Below, one piece after another: positions 8,336 to 18,994 of a stretch of DNA of 64,000 nt. Position numbers and translations under genes: made by a program. The notes beneath the pieces are model-generated. The model ran no database searches, had not been told where the DNA came from, and saw only the letters and a list, made by a program, of their open reading frames with translations. The number at the start of each line of letters is the position of its first letter. Position 1 is the first letter of the stretch. The stretch is from an uncultured Propionibacteriaceae bacterium (lineage in GTDB: Bacteria; Actinomycetota; Actinomycetes; Propionibacteriales; Propionibacteriaceae), in the NCBI GenBank assembly GCA_938046585.1, contig CALIWR010000028.1, forward strand, positions 1 through 64,000, read 5' to 3'.

Positions 8336-10842
8336 CGGTCGCCACCCAGGACAGCGCCGATCCGGTCGAGCAGGTCACCTTGACCATCGACGGGATCGAG
8401 GTCTCGGTGCCCAAAGGCACCCTGGTGATCCGGGCCGCGGAACGGCTCGGGATCGCGATCCCACGGTTCTGTGACCACCCGCTGCTGGACCCGGTCGGAG
8501 CCTGCCGACAGTGCCTGGTCGAGGTTCCCGACATGGGCAACGGTCGGGGGATGCCGAAGCCCCAGGCCTCCTGCACCCTGGAGGTCGCCCCGGGGATGAA
8601 GGTCAACACCCAGCTCACCAGCCCGGTCGCCGAGAAGGCCCAAGAGGGGATGCTGGAGTTTCTGCTGATCAACCACCCGCTCGACTGCCCGATCTGCGAC
8701 AAGGGCGGCGAATGCCCCCTGCAGAACCAGGCGATGAGCAACGGGCGGGGGGAGTCCCGCTACGGCGGGGTCAAGCGAACCTACCCGAAACCGGTTGCGA
8801 TCTCGGCCCAGATCCTGCTCGACCGGGAGCGCTGTGTGCTCTGCGCCCGGTGCACCCGGTTCTCCGAGCAGATCTCCGGCGATCCGCTGATTGCGCTCAT
8901 TGAGCGGGGGGCCTTGCAGCAGGTCGGGGCGTACGAGGATGACCCGTACGATTCGTACTTCTCCGGAAATGTGATCCAGATCTGTCCGGTCGGGGCCCTG
9001 ACCAGCGCCGACTACCGTTTCCAGGCTCGGCCCTTTGACCTGGTCTCGACCGCCACCTCCTGTGAACACTGCGCCAGCGGCTGCACCCTGCGCGCCGACC
9101 ACCGCCACTTCCAGGTGAAACGACGCCTGGCCGGGGATGCCCCCGAGGTCAACGAGGAATGGAACTGTGACGTGGGCCGGTTTGCCTTCGTCTCGGCGCG
9201 GGAACGTGATCGAATTACCTGCCCGATGATCCGCGAGTACGGGATGCTCCGGCCGGCTTCCTGGCCGGAGGCGATCGACGTCGCGGCGCGCGGGCTGCTG
9301 CAGGCTGGGACCAGCGTCGGGGTGATCACGGGCGGCCGGCTCACCCAGGAGACGAGCCACGCCTACCAGCGGTTTGCCCGGGCCGTGCTCGGCACCAACA
9401 ACATCGACTGCCGGGTCCGGCCGATTTCCAGCGAGGAGGAGGCTTTCCTGGGCTCTCAGGTTGCCGGCCGGACCCTGGCCGACAGCGTCACCTTCGCCGG
9501 CCTGGAGCAGGCTCGCCGGGTGGTGCTGGTCGGGCTGGAACCGGAGGACGAGAGCCCGGCGGTCTTCCTGCGGCTGCGTAAGGCAGTTCGCAAACGCGGG
9601 CTCCAGGTGACCGTCGTGGGGCCGCTGCGTTCACGCGGCAGCGCCAAACTTGATGCCACGGTGGTGGCCACCCGCCCCGGGCAGGAAGCGGCCGCGCTGC
9701 TGGCGCTGGACGGTCTGGACGAGACCTGCGTGCTGCTGCTCGGGGAGCGGCTGGCGCTCAGCGTCGGGGCGCTATCAGCGGCCGTCATGGTGGCCGAGCA
9801 GACCGGGGCCCGGCTGGCCTGGGTGCCGCGGCGGGCTGGCGAGGTCGGCGCGATCGACGCCGGCTGCCTGCCCTCGCTGCTGCCGGGCGGGCGTCCGGTG
9901 GCCGACGGGGCCGCCCGGGTCGATGTGGCCGCCTCCTGGGGAGTGGGGTCGCTGCCGTCCGAGCCGGGCCTGGATGCGGTCGCGATGCTCGAGGCTGTCG
10001 AACAGAGACAGTTGCAGGCGCTGGTGTTGAGCGGCCTGGAACTCGTCGACTTCCCAGACCCCGATCTGGCCCGGCGTGCGATTACGACGACCGGCCTGTT
10101 CCTGGTCAGTTTGGAACAGCGGCTCTCCCGGGCCGCGTACCACGCCAACGTGGTGCTGCCGGTGGCGCTGCTAGAGGAGCAGAGCGGGACCTTCATCAAC
10201 TGGGAGCACCGGCCGCGGTCGGTGCGGCGGATCAACAAGGCCTCCCGGACGCCGATGACTGAGATCCGGGTCCTGGCCGCCCTGGCTGATGCGATGGGCC
10301 AGGACCTCGGCTTGCGTAATTCCCGCCAGGCTCGCGATGACCTGGCCGAGCTCGGTGGCTGGGATGGCGCCCGGGTTACCAGCCCGACCGTACGCCCGGC
10401 TGAGGATGCGGGCGACCAGCTGTGCCTGGCGACCTGGCGGGAATTGATCGGTGATTCCCGCCACAACGATGGCGCCACACAACTGTTGGCCACCGCCCGA
10501 CGGCCGGTGGCGCGGATGTCCACCGCGACCGCTCAGCGGCACGGGGTCGCCGCAGCTGCCCGGATTGTCGTGCGGCGCGAGCAGCAGGAGGGCCATCGCG
10601 ACGTGGAGGTCCGCCACGACCTGGAATTGGACGAGTCGGTGGTCGACCAGGTGGTCTGGCTGCCTTCGCACCCACTCCAGCAGGGACCCGAATACGATCC
10701 GAGTTTCCCCGTGCCGAATGACGAACCAGGGGAGGACCGGGTCTTCTGGGTGCCCCTGGGCCGTAGCGAGGGGACCCGGTTCGCGGCCCTGCCTGGCGAA
10801 CCGGTCACGATCAGCATCGACGAGGATGGAGAACCGGCATGA
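8332..10842 (+). CDS. nuoG: NADH-quinone oxidoreductase subunit G
   Basis: An 836-residue iron-sulfur subunit. Ligand sets are readable in order: C47, C58, C61 and C81 (N1b); H115, C119, C122 and C128 (N5); C168, C171, C174 and C218 (N4); C244, C247, C251 and C279, which match the extra N7 cluster found in some bacteria. The remaining two thirds resemble the molybdopterin oxidoreductase fold without an obvious cofactor site, and the C-terminal part is diverged. ATG 8332 overlaps the nuoF stop, and the gene ends inside the start of nuoH. Confidence 0.96.
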   Translation: MTVATQDSADPVEQVTLTIDGIEVSVPKGTLVIRAAERLGIAIPRFCDHPLLDPVGACRQCLVEVPDMGNGRGMPKPQASCTLEVAPGMKVNTQLTSPVAEKAQEGMLEFLLINHPLDCPICDKGGECPLQNQAMSNGRGESRYGGVKRTYPKPVAISAQILLDRERCVLCARCTRFSEQISGDPLIALIERGALQQVGAYEDDPYDSYFSGNVIQICPVGALTSADYRFQARPFDLVSTATSCEHCASGCTLRADHRHFQVKRRLAGDAPEVNEEWNCDVGRFAFVSARERDRITCPMIREYGMLRPASWPEAIDVAARGLLQAGTSVGVITGGRLTQETSHAYQRFARAVLGTNNIDCRVRPISSEEEAFLGSQVAGRTLADSVTFAGLEQARRVVLVGLEPEDESPAVFLRLRKAVRKRGLQVTVVGPLRSRGSAKLDATVVATRPGQEAAALLALDGLDETCVLLLGERLALSVGALSAAVMVAEQTGARLAWVPRRAGEVGAIDAGCLPSLLPGGRPVADGAARVDVAASWGVGSLPSEPGLDAVAMLEAVEQRQLQALVLSGLELVDFPDPDLARRAITTTGLFLVSLEQRLSRAAYHANVVLPVALLEEQSGTFINWEHRPRSVRRINKASRTPMTEIRVLAALADAMGQDLGLRNSRQARDDLAELGGWDGARVTSPTVRPAEDAGDQLCLATWRELIGDSRHNDGATQLLATARRPVARMSTATAQRHGVAAAARIVVRREQQEGHRDVEVRHDLELDESVVDQVVWLPSHPLQQGPEYDPSFPVPNDEPGEDRVFWVPLGRSEGTRFAALPGEPVTISIDEDGEPA

Positions 10843-12284
10843 ATCCCCTCGAGATCGTCGGTTTTGCTCACGACACCGGCTGGATCGTCCTGCTCAAGGT
10901 GCTGTTTGTCTTCGTCTTCCTCCTGGTCATCACGATCTTCAACGTGTGGTTTGAACGGCGCCTGGTGGGCAAGATGCAGCACCGGCTAGGGCCGATCATG
11001 AACGGCCCGCTCGGGCTCGCACAGGCCGTCGCTGACGGCGCCAAGCTAATCTTCAAGGAAGACTTCCGCCCTGCCGGGACCGACAGGTGGGTCTTCACCC
11101 TAGCCCCGCTGCTGACCGGGGTGGCGGCCTTCGTCACCTGGTCGATCATCCCGCTGGCCGGTGAGGTGCCGGTCCCGTACTACAACTGGGGCGGCGGCTA
11201 CTGGGAGACCTTCTATACCCGGCTCCAGCTGACGGACCTTCCGGTCAGCGTGCTGCTTTACTTGGCGATCGCCTCAATCGGGATCTACGGCATCGTGCTG
11301 GGCGGGTGGGCCTCCTCGTCCCAGTATTCGCTGCTGGGAGGTATCCGCTCGACGGCCCAGATGATCTCGTACGAGATTTCGATGGGACTGTCCCTGGTCG
11401 CAGTCTTTCTGTACGCCCAGTCGATGTCTACCTCGGAAATCGTGGAACGGCAGGCCGGGCCGATCCTGCCGCAGTTGCCGCTGATCGGCCCGATGCAGAT
11501 CCCCGGCTGGTATGCGCTGCTGCTGGCTCCCAGCTGTGCCATCTACGTGATGGCGATGGTGGCCGAATGTAACCGGGCCCCGTTCGACCTGGTCGAATGT
11601 GAGCAGGAACTGGTCTCAGGTTTCATTACCGACTATTCCGGATTCCGGTACGCGATCTACTTCCTGGCCGAGTACATCAACATGGCGACGGTGTCGGCCG
11701 TGGCCACCACTTTGTTTTTCGGTGGCTACCGGGCGCCGTGGCCGGTGCCGGCGTTGATCGCCGCGTACCCGCAGTATCTGGGCTGGCTGGATCACGGCTG
11801 GATGGGATTGGCCTGGTTCGTGATCAAGGTGCTGCTGTTCATCGCGCTCTTCGTCTGGCTGCGTGGCACCCTGCCGCGACTGCGGTATGACCAGCTGATG
11901 AACCTGGGCTGGAAGTGGCTGATCCCGATCTCGCTCGGCTGGATCGTCCTGGTCAGCGTGACTCGGTACTTCCAGATCCACCGTCCTGGTGGGCTGGTGA
12001 TGCTGCTGCCGCTACTGGGCCTGATGTTCTTCGGGTCCCTGGTCTGGTACGTGATTGAACGCCACCGCGAGATGATCGATCCCGACCCCGATGACGACCG
12101 GCAGGAGAGCCGGCCCCTGGATTGCCAGCCGGGGGAATTTGACCCGTTCGCCGGCGGATACCCGGTGCCGCCGCTGCCGGGCCAGGTAATCCCGGAACTG
12201 GTCGGGGTGGTACGGGGCGCAGCCGTCGACCAGCGCGGACCCGTGGAGCAGGAGGCAGGGATGCCGGAGGAGGAGCGCGGCTGA
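10839..12284 (+). CDS. nuoH: NADH-quinone oxidoreductase subunit H
   Basis: A 481-residue membrane subunit with about eight or nine helices that anchors the quinone channel to the peripheral arm. Typical blocks are [18 protein letters not shown] near the N terminus, [12 protein letters not shown], and [18 protein letters not shown] in the acidic loop that couples to proton transfer. The core ends near residue 407. A further 70 or so residues, acidic and proline-rich, with no recognisable domain, make it longer than the 325-residue E. coli protein. The extension is probably cytoplasmic. Confidence 0.96.
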   Translation: MNPLEIVGFAHDTGWIVLLKVLFVFVFLLVITIFNVWFERRLVGKMQHRLGPIMNGPLGLAQAVADGAKLIFKEDFRPAGTDRWVFTLAPLLTGVAAFVTWSIIPLAGEVPVPYYNWGGGYWETFYTRLQLTDLPVSVLLYLAIASIGIYGIVLGGWASSSQYSLLGGIRSTAQMISYEISMGLSLVAVFLYAQSMSTSEIVERQAGPILPQLPLIGPMQIPGWYALLLAPSCAIYVMAMVAECNRAPFDLVECEQELVSGFITDYSGFRYAIYFLAEYINMATVSAVATTLFFGGYRAPWPVPALIAAYPQYLGWLDHGWMGLAWFVIKVLLFIALFVWLRGTLPRLRYDQLMNLGWKWLIPISLGWIVLVSVTRYFQIHRPGGLVMLLPLLGLMFFGSLVWYVIERHREMIDPDPDDDRQESRPLDCQPGEFDPFAGGYPVPPLPGQVIPELVGVVRGAAVDQRGPVEQEAGMPEEERG

Positions 12285-12859
12285 TGGGGTTCTTCGACAG
12301 ATGGGCCGGCTTCGGGGTGACCTTCGCCACGATGCGCCGCAAACCGTTCACCCAGGGCTACCCGGAGGGGTGGGGCGGTAAGCGGCCGAAGGAGAAAGTC
12401 ACTGCGCCGCGCTACCACGGCCGACACCAGCTGAACCGCTGGCCGGACGGGCTGGAGAAATGCGTCGGCTGCGAATTGTGCGCCTGGGCCTGTCCCGCCG
12501 ACGCAATTTACGTCGAGGGCGGCCAGAACACCGAGGAAGAACGGTATTCCCCGGGCGAACGGTACGGGCGGGTGTACCAAATCAACTACCTGCGCTGCAT
12601 TTTCTGCGGAATGTGTATCGAGGCCTGCCCGACTCGGGCGTTGACCATGACGAACGACTTCAAACTGGCCAACACCTCCCGGGCCAACCTGATCTACACC
12701 AAGGACGACCTGTTGGCGCCGCTGCTGCCGGGCATGGAGCAGCCGCCTCACCCGCGCCGCCTCGGTGACGACGAGGACGATTATTTCCTTGGCCTGCCCG
12801 CGACCGGCGAGTCGGATCTGCGGAGCTGGACCACTGAGAAAGAGGTGGTCTCGCGATGA
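12284..12859 (+). CDS. nuoI: NADH-quinone oxidoreductase subunit I (clusters N6a, N6b)
   Basis: A 191-residue ferredoxin-like subunit with two [4Fe-4S] motifs: C60, C63, C66 and C70 ([12 protein letters not shown]), and C105, C108, C111 and C115 ([12 protein letters not shown]). These bridge NuoG to cluster N2 in NuoB. The C-terminal tail is acidic. The ATG shares one base with the nuoH stop (TGATG). Confidence 0.97.
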   Translation: MGFFDRWAGFGVTFATMRRKPFTQGYPEGWGGKRPKEKVTAPRYHGRHQLNRWPDGLEKCVGCELCAWACPADAIYVEGGQNTEEERYSPGERYGRVYQINYLRCIFCGMCIEACPTRALTMTNDFKLANTSRANLIYTKDDLLAPLLPGMEQPPHPRRLGDDEDDYFLGLPATGESDLRSWTTEKEVVSR

Positions 12860-13674
12860 CCACCCAACTGATTCCTCTGGTGACCCTGTCTCAAGTCGGT
12901 TTCTGGATCTGCGCCCCGCTGATGGTGTTGGGGGCGCTAGGAATGGTGGCCTTCCGTAAGGCCGTCTACTCGGCGCTAGCGCTGGCGCTGGTAATGGTGA
13001 ACCTGGCGATCCTGTACGCGACCTTGGGGGCACCGTTCCTCTTCGTGGTCCAGATCATCGTCTACACCGGCGCCATTATGATGCTCTTCCTGTTCGTCGT
13101 GATGCTGGTCGGCGTCGACACCGACGATTCGATGGTGGAGACCATCCGGGGTCACAAGACGGCCTCGGTGCTGGCCGGGCTGGGCTTGGCGGTACTGCTG
13201 GTGGCCGGGCTAGCGCGGGCGGTGACCGGTCCTGCGGTCGGCGTCGACGGCGCCAACGAGGTGTACGGCGGCAACGTCCAAGGTTTGGCGGCGCTGATTT
13301 TTACCCGCTACGTGGTCGCCTTCGAAGCCACCGCTGCGTTGTTGATCACTGCTGCGGTCGGCGCGATGGTTTTCGCCCACGGCGAGCGGCTGCGGCCGCG
13401 AGCGACTCAGCAGGCCCGGGCCAAAGCCCGAACCCGGGCGTACGCGCGCGCCGGTCAACATCCCGGGCCGCGTCCCGGGTCCGGGGTCTTCGCCCGGCAC
13501 AACTCGATCGACACCCCGGCCCTGCTGCCGGACGGCAGCGCGGCGCCGGCGTCGATGTCGACGGTGCTAGCCCAGCGCACCGAGGCCACGGACGTGGCGA
13601 CGTTGACTGCCCCGGCCACGACCGCCTTCGCCCAGGTGGCGGCGGCCCAGGACGCCGAGGAGGACGACGAGTGA
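12856..13674 (+). CDS. nuoJ: NADH-quinone oxidoreductase subunit J
   Basis: A 272-residue membrane subunit (ND6 homologue). Five hydrophobic segments cover residues about 10-170, including the pi-bulge helix region [20 protein letters not shown] that is important in coupling. After residue 175 comes a tail of about 95 residues, first Arg/Ala-rich and then Ala/Thr-rich, which is not needed in other bacteria and is probably disordered in the cytoplasm. Overlaps nuoI and nuoK by 4 bases each. Confidence 0.95.
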   Translation: MTTQLIPLVTLSQVGFWICAPLMVLGALGMVAFRKAVYSALALALVMVNLAILYATLGAPFLFVVQIIVYTGAIMMLFLFVVMLVGVDTDDSMVETIRGHKTASVLAGLGLAVLLVAGLARAVTGPAVGVDGANEVYGGNVQGLAALIFTRYVVAFEATAALLITAAVGAMVFAHGERLRPRATQQARAKARTRAYARAGQHPGPRPGSGVFARHNSIDTPALLPDGSAAPASMSTVLAQRTEATDVATLTAPATTAFAQVAAAQDAEEDDE

Positions 13675-13970
13675 ATCCCGACTACTATGTCGTGCTCGCG
13701 GCGATCCTGTTCTCCATCGGCGTGGTCGGCTTCCTAATCCGGCGTAATGCCCTGGTGGTGTTCATGTCGGTGGAACTGATGCTCAACGCCTGCAATCTGC
13801 TGCTGGTGACTTTCTCCCACGTCCACGGTGGACTCGACGGGCAGGTCGCCTCATTTTTCGTGATGGTGGTGGCCGCCGCCGAGGTGGTGGTCGGGCTGTC
13901 GATCATCGTCACCATCTTCCGTGCCCGACGCTCGGCCTCGGTCGACCACGCGAACCTGCTGAGGTGGTGA
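13671..13970 (+). CDS. nuoK: NADH-quinone oxidoreductase subunit K
   Basis: A 99-residue three-helix membrane subunit (ND4L homologue, related to MrpC). The glutamate within the second helix, in [16 protein letters not shown], and the one in the third, [11 protein letters not shown], are the conserved proton-path acids. GTG start overlapping nuoJ by 4 bases. Length is normal. Confidence 0.97.
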   Translation: MNPDYYVVLAAILFSIGVVGFLIRRNALVVFMSVELMLNACNLLLVTFSHVHGGLDGQVASFFVMVVAAAEVVVGLSIIVTIFRARRSASVDHANLLRW

Positions 13971-15919
13971 TGGTGTCCCCGCTCGAAGTCCTGACCCCGG
14001 TCCCGGCCACCGGTTTGTTCAGCTACGCCTGGTTGATGATCGCGATCCCGCTCGTGGTCGCCGGGGTGCTGCTGCTGCTAGCCGGCCGGGTCACCGACAC
14101 CTGGGGGCACCTGCTGGCGACCGCCGCCGCGCTCGGTTCCTTCACGATCGCGCTGCTGCTGTTGCTTGACCTGCTCGCCCGACCTGAGGCCAGCCGGGCA
14201 GTCAGCAACCACCTCTTCACCTGGATTCAGGCCGGCGACTGGCGCATCGACGCCGCCCTGCTGGTGGATCCGCTGAGCATCCTGTTCGTGCTGCTGATCA
14301 CCGGGGTCGGTTCCTTGATCCACATCTACGCGATCGGCTACATGGCGCACGACCCGAACCGGCGCCGGTTTTTCGCCTTCCTGAACCTATTCGTGGCGGC
14401 GATGCTGATCCTGGTGCTAGGTGACAACTACGCGGTGCTATTCGTCGGCTGGGAGGGGGTCGGGCTGGCGTCGTACCTGCTGATCTCGTTCTGGCAGGAG
14501 CGTCCGGCCGCCGCGACCGCCGGCAAGAAGGCCTTCGTCATGAACCGGGTCGGTGACGTGGGGATGACGATGGCGATCTTCACGATGCTGGCGTTGTTCG
14601 GCTCCAGCTCGTTCGTTGACGTCAACGCGGGCATGGAACGGGTGTCGCAGTTGGATACGGTTTGGCCGGGTGGGCCGTCCTGGTCCACGCTGATCGGGCT
14701 GCTGCTGCTGCTCGGGGCCTGCGGCAAGTCGGCCCAGGTGCCGTTGCAGGCTTGGCTGCTGGACGCCATGGAGGGCCCGACCCCGGTCTCGGCCCTGATT
14801 CACGCGGCCACCATGGTGACCGCCGGGGTCTACCTGGTGGTCCGTTCCCACGAGGTGTACGCCCACAGCCCGCAGGCCCAACTCGCGGTCGCGGTCGTGG
14901 GCACCGTGACCCTGCTGGCGGGGGCTTGGATCGGCTGCGCCAAGGACGACATCAAGAAGGTCCTGGCTGGTTCCACCATGTCCCAGATCGGGTACATGAT
15001 GCTGGCCGCCGGGCTGGGCCCGGCCGGTGCGGCCTTCGCGATCTTCCACCTGCTTACCCACGGCTTCTTCAAGGCCACCATGTTCCTCGGTGCCGGATCG
15101 GTGATGCATGGCATGAACGACGACGTGAACATGCGCCACTACGGGGCGCTGCGCCGGGCCATGCCGTACACCTTCTGGACCTTCGCGATGGGCTACCTGG
15201 CGATCATCGGTTTCCCGATGTTCTCCGGCTTCTACTCCAAGGACCACATCGTCGAGGCCGCCTTCCACGCCCAGCCGGTGCTCGGGTCCTTGGCCTTGGC
15301 CGGTGCCGGCGTGACCGCCTTCTACATGACCCGGCTGATGCTGATGACCTTCTTCGGCCGGCAGCGTTGGCGCGAAGGGGTCCACCCGCACGAGTCCCCG
15401 GCGGTGATGTGGCTGCCGCTGGTGCTGCTGGCGATCCCCTCGGTGGCGGCCGGGGCGCTGCTGAACGGCTGGATTGGGCGCTGGCTGGAGCCGGCGATCG
15501 GCGCCGACCCGGGACCCGCCCACGGCTGGGTGCCGCAGATCACCCCGATCGGACTGGCCACTATGACGGTGGTCGCGGCCGGGGTGCTGGTGGCGTACCT
15601 GATCTTCGGACGCCGGCCGGTGCCGGTGATGCCGATGTTCAGCGGCAACCCGCTGATCCAGATCGGCCGAAAGGATCTGTACGGCGATGCCTTCAACGAG
15701 GCCGTCTTCATGAAGCCGGGCCAGCTACTGACCCGGGCCGTGGTCGCGGTCGATGAGCATGTCGTGGACGGGGCCGTGCTCGGCGGGGCCGGGCTGGCGT
15801 TCAGCGCCGGAAAGACTGCCCGGCAGCTGCAGAACGGCTACGTCCGCTCGTACGCGTTGATGCTCGTGATCGGCGTCGTGCTGCTGGGTGTAGTCCTCGT
15901 CGTCAACCGGTTGGTCTGA
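13970..15919 (+). CDS. nuoL: NADH-quinone oxidoreductase subunit L (antiporter-like)
   Basis: A 649-residue antiporter-like proton-pumping subunit at the far end of the membrane arm. Recognisable blocks are LFVGWEGVGLASYLLISFW with its conserved glutamate, WLLDAMEGPTPVSALIHAAT, and KKVLAGSTMSQIGYMMLA. The C-terminal quarter contains the region of the long lateral helix that runs along NuoM and NuoN. ATG 13970 is preferred because GAGG lies 5-6 bases upstream; it overlaps the nuoK stop by one base. Upstream in-frame GTGs are less likely. Confidence 0.96.
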   Translation: MVSPLEVLTPVPATGLFSYAWLMIAIPLVVAGVLLLLAGRVTDTWGHLLATAAALGSFTIALLLLLDLLARPEASRAVSNHLFTWIQAGDWRIDAALLVDPLSILFVLLITGVGSLIHIYAIGYMAHDPNRRRFFAFLNLFVAAMLILVLGDNYAVLFVGWEGVGLASYLLISFWQERPAAATAGKKAFVMNRVGDVGMTMAIFTMLALFGSSSFVDVNAGMERVSQLDTVWPGGPSWSTLIGLLLLLGACGKSAQVPLQAWLLDAMEGPTPVSALIHAATMVTAGVYLVVRSHEVYAHSPQAQLAVAVVGTVTLLAGAWIGCAKDDIKKVLAGSTMSQIGYMMLAAGLGPAGAAFAIFHLLTHGFFKATMFLGAGSVMHGMNDDVNMRHYGALRRAMPYTFWTFAMGYLAIIGFPMFSGFYSKDHIVEAAFHAQPVLGSLALAGAGVTAFYMTRLMLMTFFGRQRWREGVHPHESPAVMWLPLVLLAIPSVAAGALLNGWIGRWLEPAIGADPGPAHGWVPQITPIGLATMTVVAAGVLVAYLIFGRRPVPVMPMFSGNPLIQIGRKDLYGDAFNEAVFMKPGQLLTRAVVAVDEHVVDGAVLGGAGLAFSAGKTARQLQNGYVRSYALMLVIGVVLLGVVLVVNRLV

Positions 15920-15932
15920 GAGGGGAACTGCG

Positions 15933-17432
15933 ATGATCTGGCTTACCCTGCTCGCGCTGCTCCCGCTGGTCGGCGGGATCGTCGCCGGCCTCGTCAGGGG
16001 CCGCGCCGGGCGGACTGTCGGGCTGTTGGTCAGCCTCGTCACCTTGGCGCTAGCCGGATACCTGGCGGTGCTGCACTTGTCCGGAACGGACCTGTCAGAA
16101 CAGGTCCCGTGGATCCCAGCCTTCGGCGCCTACTACGCCCTCAGCCTGGACGGGATGGGGCTGCTGATGGTGCTACTGACCGCGCTGCTAGTGCCGGTGG
16201 TGCTGATCGCCGAGCGGCACCGCGATGACGAGGGCCGCTGGTCCGCAAGCACCTTCACCGCGTTGGTGCTGGTGTTGGAGTCATTCGCGCTGTACGTCTT
16301 CCTAGCCGCTGATGTGCTGGTCTTCTACATCGTCTTCGAGGCCACCTTGATCCCGATGTACTTCCTGATCGCCGGCTGGGGCGGACCCGAGCGGACCCGG
16401 GCGGCAGTGAAATTCCTGCTGTATTCCCTGGCCGGGGGCCTGGTGATGCTGTTCGGCGTAGTCGGCCTAGGATTCGCCGCGGCCCAAAACGGGCTGCCGA
16501 GCTACCTGCTGTCGGACCTGACCCAGGTGGGGATGAGTCCCTGGCTGCAGACGGTGTTGTTCTGGTCGTTCTTCGTCGCCTTCGCGATCAAAGCCCCGAT
16601 GGTGCCGGTCCACACCTGGCTGCCGTCAACAGCTGAGCAGGCCAGTCCCGGCACCTCAACCCTGCTGGTCGGGATCCTGGACAAGATCGGCACCTTCGGG
16701 ATGATCAAGTTTTGTCTGGCGCTGTTCCCAGCCGCCTCGGCCCGCTTCGCCCCGTACATCGTGGCGCTGGCGGTGGTCTCGATCCTGTACGGGGCGATCG
16801 CCGCGATTGGGCAGCGGAATCTGTACCGGCTGGTCGCCTTCACCTCGGTCAGTCACTTCGGCTTCATGGTGCTGGGGATCTTCGCCTTTACCACTGCCTC
16901 GGTGCAGGGCAGCGTGATCTACATGCTGAACCACGGCTTCTCGACCGCGGTGCTGTTCCTAGCGGTCGGCTACCTCGCCAGACGCCGCGGCAGCGCCGAG
17001 ATCACAGACTTCGGCGGCGTGATGCAGGTGGCGCCGGTCGCTGCTGGGGTACTCCTGGTCGGGGGCCTGGCCGGCCTCTCGCTGCCCGGCATGGGTAGCT
17101 TCGTGGGGGAATTCCTGGTGCTGGCCGGGGCTTGGAGTCGGTGGCCGTGGGTCGCGGCGATCGCCACGGCCGGCATGGTGCTGGCCGCCTTGTACATCCT
17201 GATCATGTACCAGCGAGTCGCCACCGGCCCGGTGACCGAGCAGACCCGGACTTCGATCAGCCATGACCTGACCGGGCTGGAGCGGCTGGCGATGGTCCCG
17301 GTGATCGGGGCGCTGCTGCTGGTCGGGTTCTTCCCGAAACCGGTGCTGGACATGGTGGCCCCGGTCGCGAGACAGGCTGTCGCGTCGGTCGGCCAGACTG
17401 ATCCGGTACCCGCCGTAGGAGGCAAGCGATGA
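15933..17432 (+). CDS. nuoM: NADH-quinone oxidoreductase subunit M (antiporter-like)
   Basis: A 499-residue antiporter-like subunit with about 14 helices. The block FYIVFEATLIPMYFLIAGWG contains the key glutamate, and PMVPVHTWLPSTAEQASPGTS carries the conserved lysine-helix region. This is the only internal junction in the operon with a real gap (13 bases), and AGGGGAA lies before its ATG. Confidence 0.96.
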   Translation: MIWLTLLALLPLVGGIVAGLVRGRAGRTVGLLVSLVTLALAGYLAVLHLSGTDLSEQVPWIPAFGAYYALSLDGMGLLMVLLTALLVPVVLIAERHRDDEGRWSASTFTALVLVLESFALYVFLAADVLVFYIVFEATLIPMYFLIAGWGGPERTRAAVKFLLYSLAGGLVMLFGVVGLGFAAAQNGLPSYLLSDLTQVGMSPWLQTVLFWSFFVAFAIKAPMVPVHTWLPSTAEQASPGTSTLLVGILDKIGTFGMIKFCLALFPAASARFAPYIVALAVVSILYGAIAAIGQRNLYRLVAFTSVSHFGFMVLGIFAFTTASVQGSVIYMLNHGFSTAVLFLAVGYLARRRGSAEITDFGGVMQVAPVAAGVLLVGGLAGLSLPGMGSFVGEFLVLAGAWSRWPWVAAIATAGMVLAALYILIMYQRVATGPVTEQTRTSISHDLTGLERLAMVPVIGALLLVGFFPKPVLDMVAPVARQAVASVGQTDPVPAVGGKR

Positions 17433-18994
17433 CCCCGGCCGGCGACATCGGCGCTGCGCTGCTCAGCCCCGTCCTGATCGTCTTCGTGAGTGCCTGTCTG
17501 GGCGTGCTGATGGAGGCCTTCGTGCCGCGCCAGCTGCGCGACGAGGCCCAGGCGATCGTCTCGGTGGTCGGCCTGCTGGCCGCCGGGGGACTGCTGTGGT
17601 GGCGTTGGGGTGAGCAGTGGCGTTCCCCTGTCGGGGCCGGCTCGCTGGTGGTGGATGGCCCGACCCAGCTGTTCTGGGCGCTGGTGCTGATGTTTTCGCT
17701 GCTGAGCGTGTTGCTGTTCGCCGAGCGTCAGCTGTACGGCGGGGTGAGCGCTTTTACCCCGATGGCCGCCGCAGTGCCCGGCTCGAACACCGAACGAGAC
17801 GCGATGTCGGCCCGGATGGAACATACCGAGGTCTTCCCGCTGCTGCTGTTCGCGACGACCGGCATGCTGTTGTTCCCGGCCGCGAACGACCTGCTGATGC
17901 TGTTCGTGGCGCTCGAGATCTTCTCGCTGCCGCTGTACCTGCTGTGCGGGCTGGCTCGTCGTCGGCGGCTGCTAAGCCAGGAAGCAGCCCTCAAGTATTT
18001 TCTGCTGGGCTCGTTGTCGAGCGCGATCTTCCTATTCGGGGTGGGGCTGCTGTACGGCTATGCGGGCGCCTTCTCATTCTCGGCGATCGACGCCGCGATC
18101 AAGATCGACCACCAGGGACAGGCGCTGCTGCTGGGCGGGATGCTGATGGTGATGGTCGGCCTGCTGTTCAAGGTGGGCGCGGTCCCGTTCCATTCCTGGA
18201 CTCCTGATGTCTACATGGGCGCCCCGACCCCGGTAACCGCCTTGATGGCGGTCTGTACCAAGGTCGCCGCGGTCGCGGCCCTAGTACGGGTGCTGTACGT
18301 GGCGCTGGGCGCGATGCGCTGGGACTGGCAGCCCCTGGTTGCCGGGATCGCCGTGATCACTATGGGTTTGGGCGCGGTGCTGGGTGTCGTACAGCAGGAT
18401 GTGAAACGGATGCTGGCGTACTCCTCGATCGCCCATGCCGGTTTCCTGCTGACGCCGGTCGCCGCAGCGCTTACCCCCGAGACCGGCTTGCCGGCCGGGC
18501 AGGTCGGCAGCGTCTCCGCGATCGGCTTCTACCTGTTGGCGTACGGCTTCGCCACCCTCGGGGCCTTCGGCGTCGTGACCATGGTGCGCAACGCGGTGGT
18601 GGAGGAGAACACGATCAGCTCCTGGGCTGGTCTAGGCCGCAGGCATCCGTGGCTGGCGGCGGTGATGACGCTGTTCCTGCTGAGTTTCGCCGGGATCCCG
18701 CCGACGGCCGGCTTCATCGGCAAGTGGGCCATCTTCAGCGCCGCCTGGCGTGGCGGCTACTGGTGGCTGGTGCTGGTGGCGGTGCTGATGAGCCTGGTCA
18801 CGGCGTACTTCTATCTGCGGCTGATCGTGGTGATGTACTTCCAGGAGCCGGCCGAAGATCCAGCACAGGCCGGAGCGCCAGGCTTGGCCACGATCATCGT
18901 GGTGGTAGTGTCCGCAGCTGCGAGCCTGGTTCTGGGACTCGCCCCCGGATGGGCGCTGAGCCTGGCTGCCTCTGGGGTACAACTGCTGAGGTGA
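17429..18994 (+). CDS. nuoN: NADH-quinone oxidoreductase subunit N (antiporter-like)
   Basis: A 521-residue antiporter-like subunit. Characteristic blocks are LLMLFVALEIFSLPLYLLCG, ALKYFLLGSLSSAIFLFG, FHSWTPDVYMGAPTPVTALM, and KRMLAYSSIAHAGF. It completes the set of complex I genes; together with NuoL and NuoM it supplies three of the four proton channels. The first helices are preceded by a short periplasmic start. ATG overlaps nuoM, and the stop overlaps the GTG of the prenyl synthase gene, so this last gene probably belongs to the same transcript. Confidence 0.96.
   Translation: MTPAGDIGAALLSPVLIVFVSACLGVLMEAFVPRQLRDEAQAIVSVVGLLAAGGLLWWRWGEQWRSPVGAGSLVVDGPTQLFWALVLMFSLLSVLLFAERQLYGGVSAFTPMAAAVPGSNTERDAMSARMEHTEVFPLLLFATTGMLLFPAANDLLMLFVALEIFSLPLYLLCGLARRRRLLSQEAALKYFLLGSLSSAIFLFGVGLLYGYAGAFSFSAIDAAIKIDHQGQALLLGGMLMVMVGLLFKVGAVPFHSWTPDVYMGAPTPVTALMAVCTKVAAVAALVRVLYVALGAMRWDWQPLVAGIAVITMGLGAVLGVVQQDVKRMLAYSSIAHAGFLLTPVAAALTPETGLPAGQVGSVSAIGFYLLAYGFATLGAFGVVTMVRNAVVEENTISSWAGLGRRHPWLAAVMTLFLLSFAGIPPTAGFIGKWAIFSAAWRGGYWWLVLVAVLMSLVTAYFYLRLIVVMYFQEPAEDPAQAGAPGLATIIVVVVSAAASLVLGLAPGWALSLAASGVQLLR

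Noticed and set aside
9456..10523. Long minus-strand open frame inside nuoG (355 codons)
   Set aside because: Ser/Arg-rich shadow of nuoG; no family resemblance.
14438..15523. Long minus-strand open frame inside nuoL
   Set aside because: Gly/His/Gln-rich antisense shadow without motifs.
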